Origin: UBA5287 sp041672395
GTDB lineage: Bacteria; Bacteroidota; Bacteroidia; Bacteroidales; Dysgonomonadaceae
Direction of reading: 5' to 3'
Length of the DNA: 14,751 nt
Assembly: GCA_041672395.1 (NCBI GenBank)
Contig: JBAYZS010000054.1
Location: 1-14,751 of the forward strand
The notes beneath the pieces were generated by a model. The model had not been told where the DNA came from. It saw only the letters and a list, made by a program, of their open reading frames with translations, and made no database searches. The position numbers and the translations under genes were made by a program. Position 1 is the first letter of the stretch. Every line of letters begins with the position of its first letter. Positions 1 to 9,551 of the stretch are shown in pieces.

Positions 1-3
1 TGA

Positions 4-33
4 TTGTTAGAATGTTGCTAAATTTTATCTTTG
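4..33 (+). promoter_or_regulatory. Bacteroidetes-type promoter-like sequence without an obvious gene
   Basis: TTG at 4-6, a 19-base spacer and a perfect TAnnTTTG box (TATCTTTG, 26-33) fit the Bacteroidetes consensus. Transcription would start near 37 and run rightwards into the hairpin at 67-101, antisense to the tRNA-Asp gene. No plausible coding sequence follows. An imperfect 12-base tandem repeat (31-42 and 43-54, 10 of 12 identical) lies at the predicted start. It may be a true promoter of a short RNA, or a chance or relic motif at the window edge. Confidence 0.35.
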
Positions 34-60
34 CACCCCTAATTGCGCCCCTATCAAAAA

Positions 61-101
61 GCAAAAGACTCTAAGCAGTTGAAATAAACTTACTTAGAGT
101 C
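61..101 (-). terminator. Rho-independent terminator of tRNA-Asp
   Basis: A perfect 9-bp stem (GACTCTAAG at 67-75 with CTTAGAGTC at 93-101) closes a 17-base loop that can pair further (AGTT 77-80 with AACT 87-90). Read on the minus strand, the stem lies just after the tRNA 3' end and is followed by TTTTGCTTTTT, a typical U-rich tail. On the plus strand the hairpin is followed by TATTTT, so it may work in both directions. Confidence 0.75.
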
Positions 102-109
102 CTATTTTG

Positions 110-183
110 CGGTATGGACGGGACTCGAACCCGCGACCCCCTGCGTGACAGGCAGGTATTCTAACCAGCTGAACTACCACACC
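110..183 (-). tRNA. tRNA-Asp (anticodon GTC)
   Basis: On the minus strand a full 74-base cloverleaf can be drawn. The acceptor stem is GGTGTGG with CCATACC (one G-U pair), the anticodon arm is CCTGC-CTGTCAC-GCAGG with anticodon GTC, and the T arm carries the GGTTCGAGTCC signature. The discriminator base is G, as expected for tRNA-Asp. CCA is not encoded: the next bases are CAA. The gene stands alone, downstream of the peptidase gene on the same strand, with its own promoter about 30 bases upstream and a hairpin terminator after it. Confidence 0.97.
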
Positions 184-212
184 GGTTGGCTATCAGTTTT
201 GGATAGCGAGTG

Positions 213-242
213 CAAAGATAATCATATTTTCACATATACAAA
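213..242 (-). promoter_or_regulatory. Promoter of tRNA-Asp
   Basis: On the minus strand TTTG (242-239) is followed after 18 bases by TATCTTTG (220-213), a perfect -7 box. Transcription would start near 209, leaving a leader of about 26 bases for RNase P to remove before the tRNA 5' end at 183. The promoter sits inside a 10-bp perfect inverted repeat (203-212 and 282-291). Confidence 0.75.
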
Positions 243-303
243 ACATTTGACCAATATTTTTCAAAATAAAATTGAATTCCACACTCGCTATAGTTATCCT
301 TGT

Positions 304-2460
304 TTATTCTGCAGCAACCACTTTTGTCTTAATTTCAGGATGTAACCACTCTGAAAACCAACGAGCAAATTCACGTTGCCAAAGAATACCATTCTGAGGT
401 TTAGATATCCAATGATTTTCATCGGGGAAAACAAGCATTCGTGAAGGAATGTCCTGAAGTTGAGCAGCATTAAATGCCATCATTCCTTGTGATGCAAGGA
501 TACGATAGTCTAGTTCTCCAACGGTTACCATCATTGGCGTATCCCATTTGTCTACAAAGTTATGTGGTGAATTAGCAAATGTTTTTTGAGCAATCGCGTT
601 TGATTTATCCCAATATGAGCCTCCCATATCCCAATTGGCAAACCACATTTCTTCAGTTTCAAGATATTGAGCTTCCATATTGAAAATGCCCGCATGCGAT
701 AAAAAGGCTTTAAATCTTTTGTTGTGATTTCCCGCAAGCCAATATACAGAAAAGCCGCCGTAACTAGCACCCGTACAACCCAATCGATTTTCATCAATAT
801 AAGGTTCTTTTGCCAGTTCATCGATTGCTGACAAATAATCTTTCATGTTTTGTCCACCATAATCACCACTTATCTGCTCTAGCCATTCCTGTCCAAATCC
901 AGGAAGTCCTCGTCGATTAGGAGCAACAACAATATATCCGTTTGCCACCATCATCTGAAAATTCCACCGATAAGACCAAAACTGACTCACAGTACTCTGG
1001 GGGCCACCTTCACAGTAAAGCAAAGCGGGATATACTTTTGTTGAATCGAAATTTGGGGGATAGATTACCCAAGTCTGCATTTGCTTACCATCCGTTGTTT
1101 CAATCCACCTCTCCTCTACTTTACCCATTGTCAGTTGATCCAAAATATGTTTGTTCTCAAACGATAGTTCGGTAGTTTTTCCTGAAGCAATATCTACAGA
1201 GTATATTTCATCAGGCTTCGACATAGAATGTCGTTTTGCAATAAGTCTCCCATCATCGGCCAAATCAATTGAAGCAAAATCATGAACACCTTTAGTAATA
1301 GGTTTAATCGTTTTCGAAGCGACATCAGCGCTAAATATCTGAACTTTAGCATGAACACCTGCAACTATAAAGATACTCTTGTTATCTTCTTTCCAGATAA
1401 AAGAATCAGTATTGTAATCGAATTTCTCAGTTACATAAGTCTTTTCTTTACTGGCAAGATCCATTACAAACAAACGGTTTTTATCAGATTCATAGCCGTC
1501 CCGTTCCATGCTTTGCCATGCAATATATTTCCCATCGGGTGAGAATTGCGGATTCACATCATAACCCATCATCCCTTCAGTCATATTAGTCGTTTTGCCG
1601 GTAGCAAGATCATAAAAATAGATATCCGAATTGGTAGAAAGTGAATACTCCTTTCCTGATTTCTTACGACAAGTATATGCAATTGTTTTTCCATCAGGGC
1701 TCCAAGCCAATTGCTCCATTCCTCCAAAAGGCAACATAGGTGATTCAAAAGGTTCACCCTCCAGCAGATCTATCGCATTAGATATTTTACCATCCTTAAT
1801 ATCAGCAACATAAGGATGTGGAGCTTCAGTCACCCATGTATCCCAATGTTTGTACATCAAGCTGTCAACAATTCTACCCGATGCTTTGGATAAATCAGGA
1901 TAACGGTCTTGAGTCGTTTGTACACTTTTCACATTCTTGATAACCAATATCTTTGTGCCATCGGGTGAAAGTAAAAACCCGTTAATTCCACCTTCCTCAT
2001 CGGTAACCTTTTTCATGCCTCCCCCATCGGGATTGATTGTCCAGATCTGGGATGTGCCACCCTCATTACTGAGGAAAGCAATTTTCTTGCCATTAGAAAT
2101 CCATTGGGGATCACTTTCACTGCTGTTGGTCTTTGTCAACTGTTTTTTACGCGATCCATCAATGTTCATAACAACAAGTTCAGAATTCAATTTATTCTGA
2201 TCGATGCTCACGTATGACACCTGATACAGTATTCTCTTGAAATCCGGAGAGACTTTAACACTACCAATGCGTCCAAAACTGTATAACACTTCCGGAGTCA
2301 TTATCCCATCCTCAATTACAGGTGACGATTTGCTAATTATCTCGCCCATAGATTGTTTACTACTTTTTTCTGCATTTCCTTTGTTCTCTTGATTCCAGTT
2401 TGTGCAAGAAAGCAGTCCGGCACTTATTAGTATAGCCATAAATATTATTTTAACTTTCAT
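304..2460 (-). CDS. S9 family prolyl oligopeptidase, DPP5-like lipoprotein
   Basis: A 718-residue serine peptidase that should release dipeptides from peptides in the periplasm. Residues 1-19 form a signal with lipobox LLSC, so Cys19 is probably lipidated. Residues about 55-440 carry repeated SPDGK-type blades of a WD40-like beta-propeller, and residues about 450-710 form the alpha/beta-hydrolase domain. The catalytic triad is visible: Ser566 in GASYGG, Asp651 in GELDYR and His683 in DENHW. The triad spacing (85 and 32 residues) equals what I recall for Porphyromonas gingivalis DPP5 (Ser542, Asp627, His659). The gene lies 18 bases after the ABC ATPase gene, so the two are probably co-transcribed. 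No clear terminator follows. Exact substrate preference cannot be read from sequence; another S9C activity such as acylaminoacyl peptidase is possible. In a saccharolytic or proteolytic gut-type bacterium it would serve peptide use. Confidence 0.93.
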   Translation of the reverse strand: MKVKIIFMAILISAGLLSCTNWNQENKGNAEKSSKQSMGEIISKSSPVIEDGIMTPEVLYSFGRIGSVKVSPDFKRILYQVSYVSIDQNKLNSELVVMNIDGSRKKQLTKTNSSESDPQWISNGKKIAFLSNEGGTSQIWTINPDGGGMKKVTDEEGGINGFLLSPDGTKILVIKNVKSVQTTQDRYPDLSKASGRIVDSLMYKHWDTWVTEAPHPYVADIKDGKISNAIDLLEGEPFESPMLPFGGMEQLAWSPDGKTIAYTCRKKSGKEYSLSTNSDIYFYDLATGKTTNMTEGMMGYDVNPQFSPDGKYIAWQSMERDGYESDKNRLFVMDLASKEKTYVTEKFDYNTDSFIWKEDNKSIFIVAGVHAKVQIFSADVASKTIKPITKGVHDFASIDLADDGRLIAKRHSMSKPDEIYSVDIASGKTTELSFENKHILDQLTMGKVEERWIETTDGKQMQTWVIYPPNFDSTKVYPALLYCEGGPQSTVSQFWSYRWNFQMMVANGYIVVAPNRRGLPGFGQEWLEQISGDYGGQNMKDYLSAIDELAKEPYIDENRLGCTGASYGGFSVYWLAGNHNKRFKAFLSHAGIFNMEAQYLETEEMWFANWDMGGSYWDKSNAIAQKTFANSPHNFVDKWDTPMMVTVGELDYRILASQGMMAFNAAQLQDIPSRMLVFPDENHWISKPQNGILWQREFARWFSEWLHPEIKTKVVAAE

Positions 2461-2478
2461 CTTATTGATATATGGTAA

Positions 2479-3132
2479 TTAGTTTATAATGAGTCCATCA
2501 TTCATGTGAATGGTTCGATCGGTAATTGAAGCCAGATGCTCGTCGTGTGTAACAATCACGAATGTTTGATTTAATTTGTCACGCAACTGAAAAAACAGAT
2601 CGTGAAGTTCCTTTTTGTTCTCGGAGTCAAGACTGCCAGAAGGTTCATCTGCGAATACCACCAACGGATTATTTATCAAAGCGCGGGCCACCGCAACCCG
2701 TTGTTTTTCGCCACCTGAAAGCTCAGCCGGTTTGTGTTCCATTCGGTCTTGCAATCCCATCATTCCAAGTAATTCTTTTGCCCTCTTCTCGGCATTCAAC
2801 CAATTCGATTTCCCAATAAGAGAAGGAATCATCACATTTTCAAGTGCATTAAATTCAGGGAGTAATTGATGAAATTGAAAAACAAAACCAATGTTTTTGT
2901 TTCTGAAGTCCGATAACCTCTTCTCGCTCAGGTTACTCAAGTCGTGCCCATCGATAAACACTTTTCCGGAATCCGATTTATCCAAAGTACCCATGATCAT
3001 TAACAAAGTGGTTTTCCCAGCACCGCTTGGTCCAACAACCGAAACAATTTCTCCTTTATTCACTTCTAAATCAATCCCTTTAAGCACTTGCAGAGATCCG
3101 TAGCTTTTAAATATATTCTCAACTTTAATCAT
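2479..3132 (-). CDS. lolD: LolD-type ABC transporter ATP-binding protein
   Basis: A 217-residue cytoplasmic ATPase subunit. It shows Walker A GPSGAGKTT (34-42), the Q-loop Gln86, the ABC signature LSGGEKQ (138-144), Walker B VVFADE (158-163) and the H-loop His196. Length and the EFNALENVMIPSL region fit the LolD/MacB (MacB-FtsE-like) family, which powers lipoprotein release from the inner membrane or extrusion by LolCE/MacB permeases. No permease gene is present nearby; the Bacteroidota often keep lolD apart from its permease. It is the first gene of a minus-strand pair with the S9 peptidase and has a good upstream promoter. The assignment to LolD rather than another MacB-type ATPase is by resemblance only. 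Confidence 0.85.
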   Translation of the reverse strand: MIKVENIFKSYGSLQVLKGIDLEVNKGEIVSVVGPSGAGKTTLLMIMGTLDKSDSGKVFIDGHDLSNLSEKRLSDFRNKNIGFVFQFHQLLPEFNALENVMIPSLIGKSNWLNAEKRAKELLGMMGLQDRMEHKPAELSGGEKQRVAVARALINNPLVVFADEPSGSLDSENKKELHDLFFQLRDKLNQTFVIVTHDEHLASITDRTIHMNDGLIIN

Positions 3133-3168
3133 TGCTCACTATTCTTGTTCATTTACTGAATGATAATG

Positions 3169-3198
3169 CGAAGATAAAAAAAAAAATAGTGCTATCAA
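3169..3198 (-). promoter_or_regulatory. Promoter of lolD-peptidase unit
   Basis: On the minus strand TTG (3198-3196), a 19-base spacer and TATCTTCG (3176-3169, one mismatch to TAnnTTTG) precede the lolD start with a leader of about 33 bases. The spacer is dominated by a run of ten A/T pairs (3177-3186), which could bend the DNA or vary in length. Confidence 0.45.
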
Positions 3199-3220
3199 TC
3201 AATAAAACAGATATTCATTA

Positions 3221-3228
3221 TATCTTTA
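3221..3228 (+). promoter_or_regulatory. Weak -7 box before pdxH
   Basis: TATCTTTA differs from TAnnTTTG only at the last base. It would start transcription near 3232, about 23 bases before the pdxH ATG at 3255. No convincing -33 element lies at the right distance. Confidence 0.3.
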
Positions 3229-3254
3229 TGCACTGTAAATTTATTGATTACTAT

Positions 3255-3899
3255 ATGAAGATAGATGATTTATCGAATATGCGTCAAGATTATACAGTTG
3301 GCGAGCTCAGCGAGAAAATGATGCAAGAAGATCCGTTGCAACAGTTCAAATTATGGATGGAAAAAGCAATTGAGCTCGATATAGTTGAACCAAACGCAAT
3401 GATTATTGCAACTTCAACAGCAGAAGGAAAACCTTCCGCACGAACCGTTCTCTTGAAAGAGGTGAACGATAAGGGATTCGTATTCTTCACAAACTATCTT
3501 AGTCGGAAAGGACGGGAACTAACAGCAAACCCCTTTGCTTCAGTGGTTTTTGACTGGCATGCAATTGCTCGTCAAATTCGTATTGATGGTCGTGTTGAAA
3601 AATTATCAGAAGTCGACTCCGATGACTATTTCAATTTGCGACCCGAAGCAAGTAAAATTGGCGCATGGGTTTCGCCTCAAAGTCAGGTTGTTAGAGATAG
3701 AGAAGAACTAGAATCATTGCAAGTTAAATTTGAAAAGCTGTTTGAAGATAACATTATTACGCGACCGCCACATTGGGGAGGTTTTTTGATCAAACCCGAT
3801 GTCATTGAATTTTGGCAAGGTCGTTCCAATCGTTTGCACGACAGGATTGTTTATTACAAGACAAAAGACGGTTGGACCATTCACCGATTAGCACCATAA
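3255..3899 (+). CDS. pdxH: Pyridoxamine 5'-phosphate oxidase
   Basis: This FMN enzyme oxidises pyridoxamine or pyridoxine 5'-phosphate to pyridoxal 5'-phosphate, the last step of vitamin B6 synthesis and salvage. The 214-residue product matches the family length. Recognisable parts are the N-terminal MRQDYT segment, SARTVLLK (61-68) of the FMN site, FFTNYLSRKGREL (77-89), the substrate-binding EFWQGRSNRLHDR (185-197) and the conserved C-terminal RLAP. The reading frame is open upstream to 3132, but those 41 extra residues are unlike the family and overlap the divergent lolD promoter, so I place the start at the ATG at 3255; Met at 3279 is an alternative. The PLP-dependent DapL encoded downstream would use its product, though that link is only general. 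Confidence 0.95.
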   Translation: MKIDDLSNMRQDYTVGELSEKMMQEDPLQQFKLWMEKAIELDIVEPNAMIIATSTAEGKPSARTVLLKEVNDKGFVFFTNYLSRKGRELTANPFASVVFDWHAIARQIRIDGRVEKLSEVDSDDYFNLRPEASKIGAWVSPQSQVVRDREELESLQVKFEKLFEDNIITRPPHWGGFLIKPDVIEFWQGRSNRLHDRIVYYKTKDGWTIHRLAP

Positions 3900-4006
3900 C
3901 ACCCAGAATATATAAATATTATCATTAACTGTTAGTCAAAATAAGGCCAACACATATTTTACATATCAATATACGATTAAAAACCCAACATTAATACATA
4001 CAAAAA

Positions 4007-5614
<1,608 letters not shown>

Positions 5615-5621
5615 AATTTGA

Positions 5622-5653
5622 GGAGCATCGGAGGAGAGCACCGAGGTTGCTCC
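5622..5653 (+). other. Intercistronic hairpin between pyrG and dapF
   Basis: GGAGCA (5622-5627) pairs with TGCTCC (5648-5653), and inside it TCGG (5628-5631) pairs with CCGA (5641-5644), leaving a three-base bulge and a nine-base loop. No run of T follows, so it is not a standard terminator. It may act in mRNA stability, Rho-type termination or processing between pyrG and dapF. Confidence 0.45.
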
Positions 5654-5702
5654 GAATATTAATTGGACTTGAAACAAAATTATACACAAAAACTTTCAAA
5701 AA

Positions 5703-6563
5703 ATGAGATTTACTAAAATGCACGGTACCGGCAATGATTATATTTACATCAACGGTTTTGAAGAAAAGGTTGAGAAACCGTCGGCACTAGCTATTCAACT
5801 GAGCGACAGGCACAAAGGCATTGGCTCAGACGGACTGGTTTTGATTCTTCCATCCGATACATGCGATTTCAAAATGCAGATGTTTAATTCCGACGGTTCT
5901 GAGTCGGAAATGTGCGGAAATGCCTCTCGCTGTATTGGTAAATATGTATATGAAAACGGATTGACTTCAAAAAAAGAAATCACATTAGAGACCCTAGCCG
6001 GTGAGAAAACACTACATCTTTTTATAAATCAAGCAAATAAAGTTGACAAGGTAACGGTAGATATGGGTATGCCGGTTTTAGATGGAAAGCTTATTCCCAC
6101 AACGTTTGAACAGCCTACCATCATAAATCAACCCATATTTTTGGTCGATAATTTGAATTTTAATATTACGTGTGTTTCTATGGGAAATCCACATACCGTA
6201 ATCTTTGTAGACAATGTTTCTCAGATAGATTTACCCAAGATTGGTCCGATAATTGAGAATGCGGACTTTTTCCCTAATCGTACAAACACAGAATTTGTGG
6301 AAAAGATTTCGAATAATTATCTAAAAATGAGGGTTTGGGAACGTGGCGCCGGCGAGACAATGGCTTGTGGAACAGGTGCTTGCGCTACTGTTGTGGCTGC
6401 TGTATTAAACGGACTGACAAACAGAAAATGTACCGTTCAGTTATTGGGAGGAAATCTTGAAATTGAATGGAGAGAAAGCGACAATCACGTTTACATGACC
6501 GGCAATGCTGTTACCGTGTTCACAGGCGAAGTTCAAATCCCTTTTAATCAACAAAACTTATGA
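5703..6563 (+). CDS. dapF: Diaminopimelate epimerase
   Basis: Converts LL-diaminopimelate to meso-diaminopimelate, the precursor of lysine and the cross-linking residue of peptidoglycan. The 286-residue protein has the family N-terminus MRFTKMHGTGNDY, the first catalytic cysteine Cys71 in MCGNASRC and the second, Cys222, in GETMACGTGAC; these form the thiol pair that shuttles protons without a cofactor. GNPHTVIFVD (161-170) is also typical. The stop codon overlaps the dapL start by four bases (ATGA), so translation of the two is probably coupled. An 88-base gap with a hairpin separates it from pyrG. The start is the only ATG in frame that fits the family. Confidence 0.97.
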   Translation: MRFTKMHGTGNDYIYINGFEEKVEKPSALAIQLSDRHKGIGSDGLVLILPSDTCDFKMQMFNSDGSESEMCGNASRCIGKYVYENGLTSKKEITLETLAGEKTLHLFINQANKVDKVTVDMGMPVLDGKLIPTTFEQPTIINQPIFLVDNLNFNITCVSMGNPHTVIFVDNVSQIDLPKIGPIIENADFFPNRTNTEFVEKISNNYLKMRVWERGAGETMACGTGACATVVAAVLNGLTNRKCTVQLLGGNLEIEWRESDNHVYMTGNAVTVFTGEVQIPFNQQNL

Positions 6564-7786
6564 CATTTATCAACGAAAACTTCATAAAAATACCCGCTAC
6601 TTATTTGTTCTCTGAGATTGGCAAACGAGTTGCCGAACACAAAGCAGCCAATTCTACAGTCGAAATAATTCGCATGGGAATCGGTGATGTCACCCTGCCC
6701 CTACCCGACGCCTCTATCAACGCAATCATCAAAGCGACAGAAGAACAGCGTGATAGCAAAACATTCAGAGGATACGGTCCCGAGCAGGGTTACGATTTCC
6801 TGCGAAATGCTATTGTTGAGAATGATTTCAAAAATCGGGGAATTGATATCTCTGCAGATGAAATTTTTGTGAGTGATGGAGCAAAAAGTGATACGGCCAA
6901 TATCGGCGATATTTTCGACCAAAACAATAAAGTGGCCATCACCGACCCAAGTTATCCCGTTTATGTTGACACCAACGCCATGGCTAATCGTGCGGGTGAA
7001 CCTACACTTAACGGTCAGTGGACCAATCTGGTTTATCTACCTTGTAATGAACGCAATAATTTTATTCCTGCATTACCAGCAGAAAAAGTCGACATCATTT
7101 ATTTATGTTATCCCAACAACCCTACCGGCACAACTCTTACGAAAGAACAACTTACGGTTTGGGTGAACTACGCCAAAGACAATCAAGCAGTTATACTTTT
7201 TGACGCAGCTTATGAAGCTTATATCAGCGAAGATAATGTGCCACATAGTATCTATGAAATTGACGGAGCTAACGAAGTCGCCATTGAATTTAGGAGTTAC
7301 TCCAAAACTGCCGGTTTCACCGGCACTCGATGTGGATATATCGTTGTTCCAAAATCCGTTACAGCTTTTTCAGGAGACAACGAAAGAGTTAGTCTTAACA
7401 AACTTTGGCTGCGACGTCAATCAACAAAATTCAACGGCACTCCTTATATCGTACAACGTGCTGCTGAAGCCACTTACACACCCGAAGGCAAAAAGCAGGT
7501 GCGTTGTTTAATCGATTATTATATGGATAATGCGCGTATTATTCGCGAATCGTTGCAATCGATTGGATTAAAGGTATTTGGCGGCATAAACGCTCCGTAT
7601 ATTTGGGCTAAAACACCCAGCGACTTAACCAGCTGGGCATATTTTGATTATCTGTTGAAAGAAAAAAATATTGTTTGCACTCCGGGAGTCGGTTTCGGGC
7701 CCAGTGGTGAGGGTTACGTGAGGTTTTCTGCATTTGGGAACAAGGAGCAGACACTTCGGGCTATGGAACGTTTGAAACAGCCATAA
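6560..7786 (+). CDS. dapL: LL-diaminopimelate aminotransferase
   Basis: A PLP-dependent fold-type I aminotransferase that makes LL-diaminopimelate directly from tetrahydrodipicolinate and glutamate, bypassing the acylated routes (DapD/DapC/DapE). The 408 residues include MGIGDVTLPLP (39-49), the substrate/PLP segment SDGAKSD (105-111), CYPNNPTG (183-190), FDAAYEAY (214-221) and the PLP lysine Lys249 in SYSKTAGFTGTRCGY. These match the DapL branch and not general aspartate aminotransferases. It overlaps dapF by four bases, so product and next enzyme are made together. It converges on umuC with only about 40 bases between the stop codons; a short A-rich/GCGC/T-rich stretch at 7811-7829 may serve as a weak terminator for both strands. 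Confidence 0.96.
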   Translation: MTFINENFIKIPATYLFSEIGKRVAEHKAANSTVEIIRMGIGDVTLPLPDASINAIIKATEEQRDSKTFRGYGPEQGYDFLRNAIVENDFKNRGIDISADEIFVSDGAKSDTANIGDIFDQNNKVAITDPSYPVYVDTNAMANRAGEPTLNGQWTNLVYLPCNERNNFIPALPAEKVDIIYLCYPNNPTGTTLTKEQLTVWVNYAKDNQAVILFDAAYEAYISEDNVPHSIYEIDGANEVAIEFRSYSKTAGFTGTRCGYIVVPKSVTAFSGDNERVSLNKLWLRRQSTKFNGTPYIVQRAAEATYTPEGKKQVRCLIDYYMDNARIIRESLQSIGLKVFGGINAPYIWAKTPSDLTSWAYFDYLLKEKNIVCTPGVGFGPSGEGYVRFSAFGNKEQTLRAMERLKQP

Positions 7787-7826
7787 AAACGTTGCTAACT
7801 ATAAAAAGTAAAAAAACAGCGCATTT

Positions 7827-9080
7827 TTATATAACAGCCGTAATTATATCATTTATATCAGTCGTAAACCGCCCGGACAGATGTTCCTGGCGCATCTTAT
7901 GCTTCCTTTTGTCTTGGGCTCCCAGTCGAACAGCATCTTTATGGAATTTCTTGTTCAACGCATCTATCTTCTCCATCAACACTTTATGTTTTGGGTTAGA
8001 ATTAAAAAACAAGGAAGGTTGATATTGATTGGCATCCTCGAAGTTCATCAATACCACTCCCCCGCGTTTGTAGTGAAGATGATCTTTAAAAATCTGTTTG
8101 AGTCCCCAATTTGCAAACTTCACCAATTCAAGTGTAGAATTGGTGGGGAACGGCAGTTTCACCAAAATACTCGGATAATACTGTGTTTCAGTCTCTTTGA
8201 AGCGATTTGTTTCTATAAAAACAACCATACAACTGCAAAGTGATTGCTGCTCTCTGAGTTTGGCGGCGCTCATCGATGTGAACGTAATAATCCGTTCTTT
8301 CACCTCGTCAAAGGTGTTCATATCTGCTTCAAAGGTTCGCGTGGTGGCAATGCTCTGCTTCTTTTCCACAGCAATCATATCAATAGCAGGAATACCTTTG
8401 AGTTCCTTTTGCAGATTTAGTCCAGTGATAGTCATATTTTTGAGCACCCATGATTCCGGGAGATTCACAAAATCAAACGCTCTTTTTGCACCAACGGCAT
8501 AGAGTTTTTTTGCATTTTTTCTGCCCACGCCCCAAATATCCTCAACGTGCATCCACTTGAGGGCTTTCACTCGTTTTTCTTCTGAGTCGATAACATAATT
8601 GCCTTCTGTTTCTGCGGTGAACTTCTTTGCAATTCTGTTGGCCATTTTGGCCAGCGTTTTGGTAGACGCAATGCCCACACTAACAGGGATTGCCGTCCAT
8701 TTTTCGACATGTTTTTTCATCTTCAGGCCATAAGATTTAAAATCAAGATCCATTCCTGTGAAATCAAGAAAACACTCATCTATGGAATAAATTTCCTGTT
8801 GCGGGCTGTAAGAGCTAAGAATAGACATCACCCGTCTGCTCATATCCCCATATAAAGGGAAGTTAGCCGAAAACACTTTCACTCCGTTTCGTTTGAAAAC
8901 AGCATCATGTTGAAAAGCCGGTGCTCCCATTAGTATACCCAGTTTTTTAGCCTCATTAGAACGTGCAATAACACATCCGTCGTTATTACTTAAAACAACG
9001 ATGGGAACGCCAATCAAAGAGGGGTTGAACACCCTTTCGCATGAAGCGTAAAAATTATTGCAGTCTATCAGTGCGTACAT
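7827..9080 (-). CDS. umuC: DNA polymerase V catalytic subunit UmuC
   Basis: A Y-family translesion DNA polymerase that copies past damaged bases at the cost of mutations, active as UmuD'2C. The 417-residue protein has the metal-binding acidic residues Asp6 (MYALID), Asp101 and Glu102 (YSIDECFLDF), the same numbers as in E. coli UmuC, and the SNNDGCVIARSNEAK (31-45) nucleotide-binding segment. A helix-hairpin-helix-like stretch EDIWGVGRKNAKKL lies near residue 180, and the C-terminus RQEHLSGRFTT resembles the UmuC tail. The frame is open 12 codons further upstream, but Met at 9080 begins the canonical MYALIDCNNFYASCE and overlaps the umuD stop by one base (TAATG), so translation is coupled. 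Role in SOS mutagenesis is by family knowledge. Confidence 0.95.
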   Translation of the reverse strand: MYALIDCNNFYASCERVFNPSLIGVPIVVLSNNDGCVIARSNEAKKLGILMGAPAFQHDAVFKRNGVKVFSANFPLYGDMSRRVMSILSSYSPQQEIYSIDECFLDFTGMDLDFKSYGLKMKKHVEKWTAIPVSVGIASTKTLAKMANRIAKKFTAETEGNYVIDSEEKRVKALKWMHVEDIWGVGRKNAKKLYAVGAKRAFDFVNLPESWVLKNMTITGLNLQKELKGIPAIDMIAVEKKQSIATTRTFEADMNTFDEVKERIITFTSMSAAKLREQQSLCSCMVVFIETNRFKETETQYYPSILVKLPFPTNSTLELVKFANWGLKQIFKDHLHYKRGGVVLMNFEDANQYQPSLFFNSNPKHKVLMEKIDALNKKFHKDAVRLGAQDKRKHKMRQEHLSGRFTTDINDIITAVI

Positions 9081-9517
9081 TAATGTTTTCGAATAGAATA
9101 TTTCACAACACCCCAAATCATAACCCCTTGTTCATAACTTACTTCAATCAATGGGAAATCTTTGTTCGACGGTATCAAAAAGCATTTACCGTCTTTTATT
9201 TTGATGCGTTTCAAGGTGAACTCCCCATCCACAAAACAGAGAGCAATCTTGTTCTCTTCCCACTCCAACGATTTATCGATGACAAGCAAATCCCCCTCGT
9301 GAAAGTCGTTTTCCATTGATGAACCCTTTACCCGTGCAAGAAAAGTCGACTCTTTTTGTCCGATGAGAAACTCGTTCAGATCGATATTATCAATGACAAA
9401 ATCCTCAGCAGGAGAAGGGAACCCAGCGACGATATCCCCCACGAAAGGTATCCGTACCCCTTGAGTTGATTCCGGACGAAGGAGTTCTATTTTTTGCATA
9501 TTCAACTGCATTTGCAT
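9080..9517 (-). CDS. umuD: UmuD, self-cleaving polymerase V subunit (S24 peptidase)
   Basis: A LexA-like autoprotease: RecA filaments trigger self-cleavage and the product UmuD' activates UmuC. The 145 residues show the cleavage site Ala31-Gly32 in IVAGFPSP, the catalytic serine Ser67 before Met68 in KGSSMEN, and the general-base Lys103 in FTLKRI. GFPSPAEDFVI and IDLNEFLIG match E. coli UmuD closely, and there is no DNA-binding domain, which excludes LexA. The start is uncertain: ATG at 9517 (given) lies only a few bases after the -7 box, so the mRNA would be nearly leaderless, whereas Met7 at 9499 would give a normal leader and the usual length (about 25 residues) before the cleavage site. 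It forms an operon with umuC. Confidence 0.93.
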   Translation of the reverse strand: MQMQLNMQKIELLRPESTQGVRIPFVGDIVAGFPSPAEDFVIDNIDLNEFLIGQKESTFLARVKGSSMENDFHEGDLLVIDKSLEWEENKIALCFVDGEFTLKRIKIKDGKCFLIPSNKDFPLIEVSYEQGVMIWGVVKYSIRKH

Positions 9518-9521
9518 ACAG

Positions 9522-9551
9522 CAAAATTAGTGAATTTGTTTTGAGAACGAA
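9522..9551 (-). promoter_or_regulatory. umuDC promoter
   Basis: On the minus strand a perfect -7 box TAATTTTG (9529-9522) lies just before umuD. TTCG (9551-9548), one base from TTTG, sits 18 bases upstream as the likely -33 element. This -33 element is inside the dyad at 9542-9563, so a repressor bound there would block the promoter. Confidence 0.6.

Noticed and set aside
942..2200. Plus-strand ORFs of 60-87 codons opposite the S9 peptidase gene
   Set aside because: They are shadows of a well-supported gene and have no features of their own.
3132..3254. 41-residue N-terminal extension of PdxH
   Set aside because: Unlike the family, overlaps the divergent promoter region, and Met at 3255 gives the normal 214-residue length.
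7811..7829. Bidirectional terminator between dapL and umuC
   Set aside because: A-run, GCGC and T-run are present but the stem is poor, so it is only mentioned in the dapL entry.
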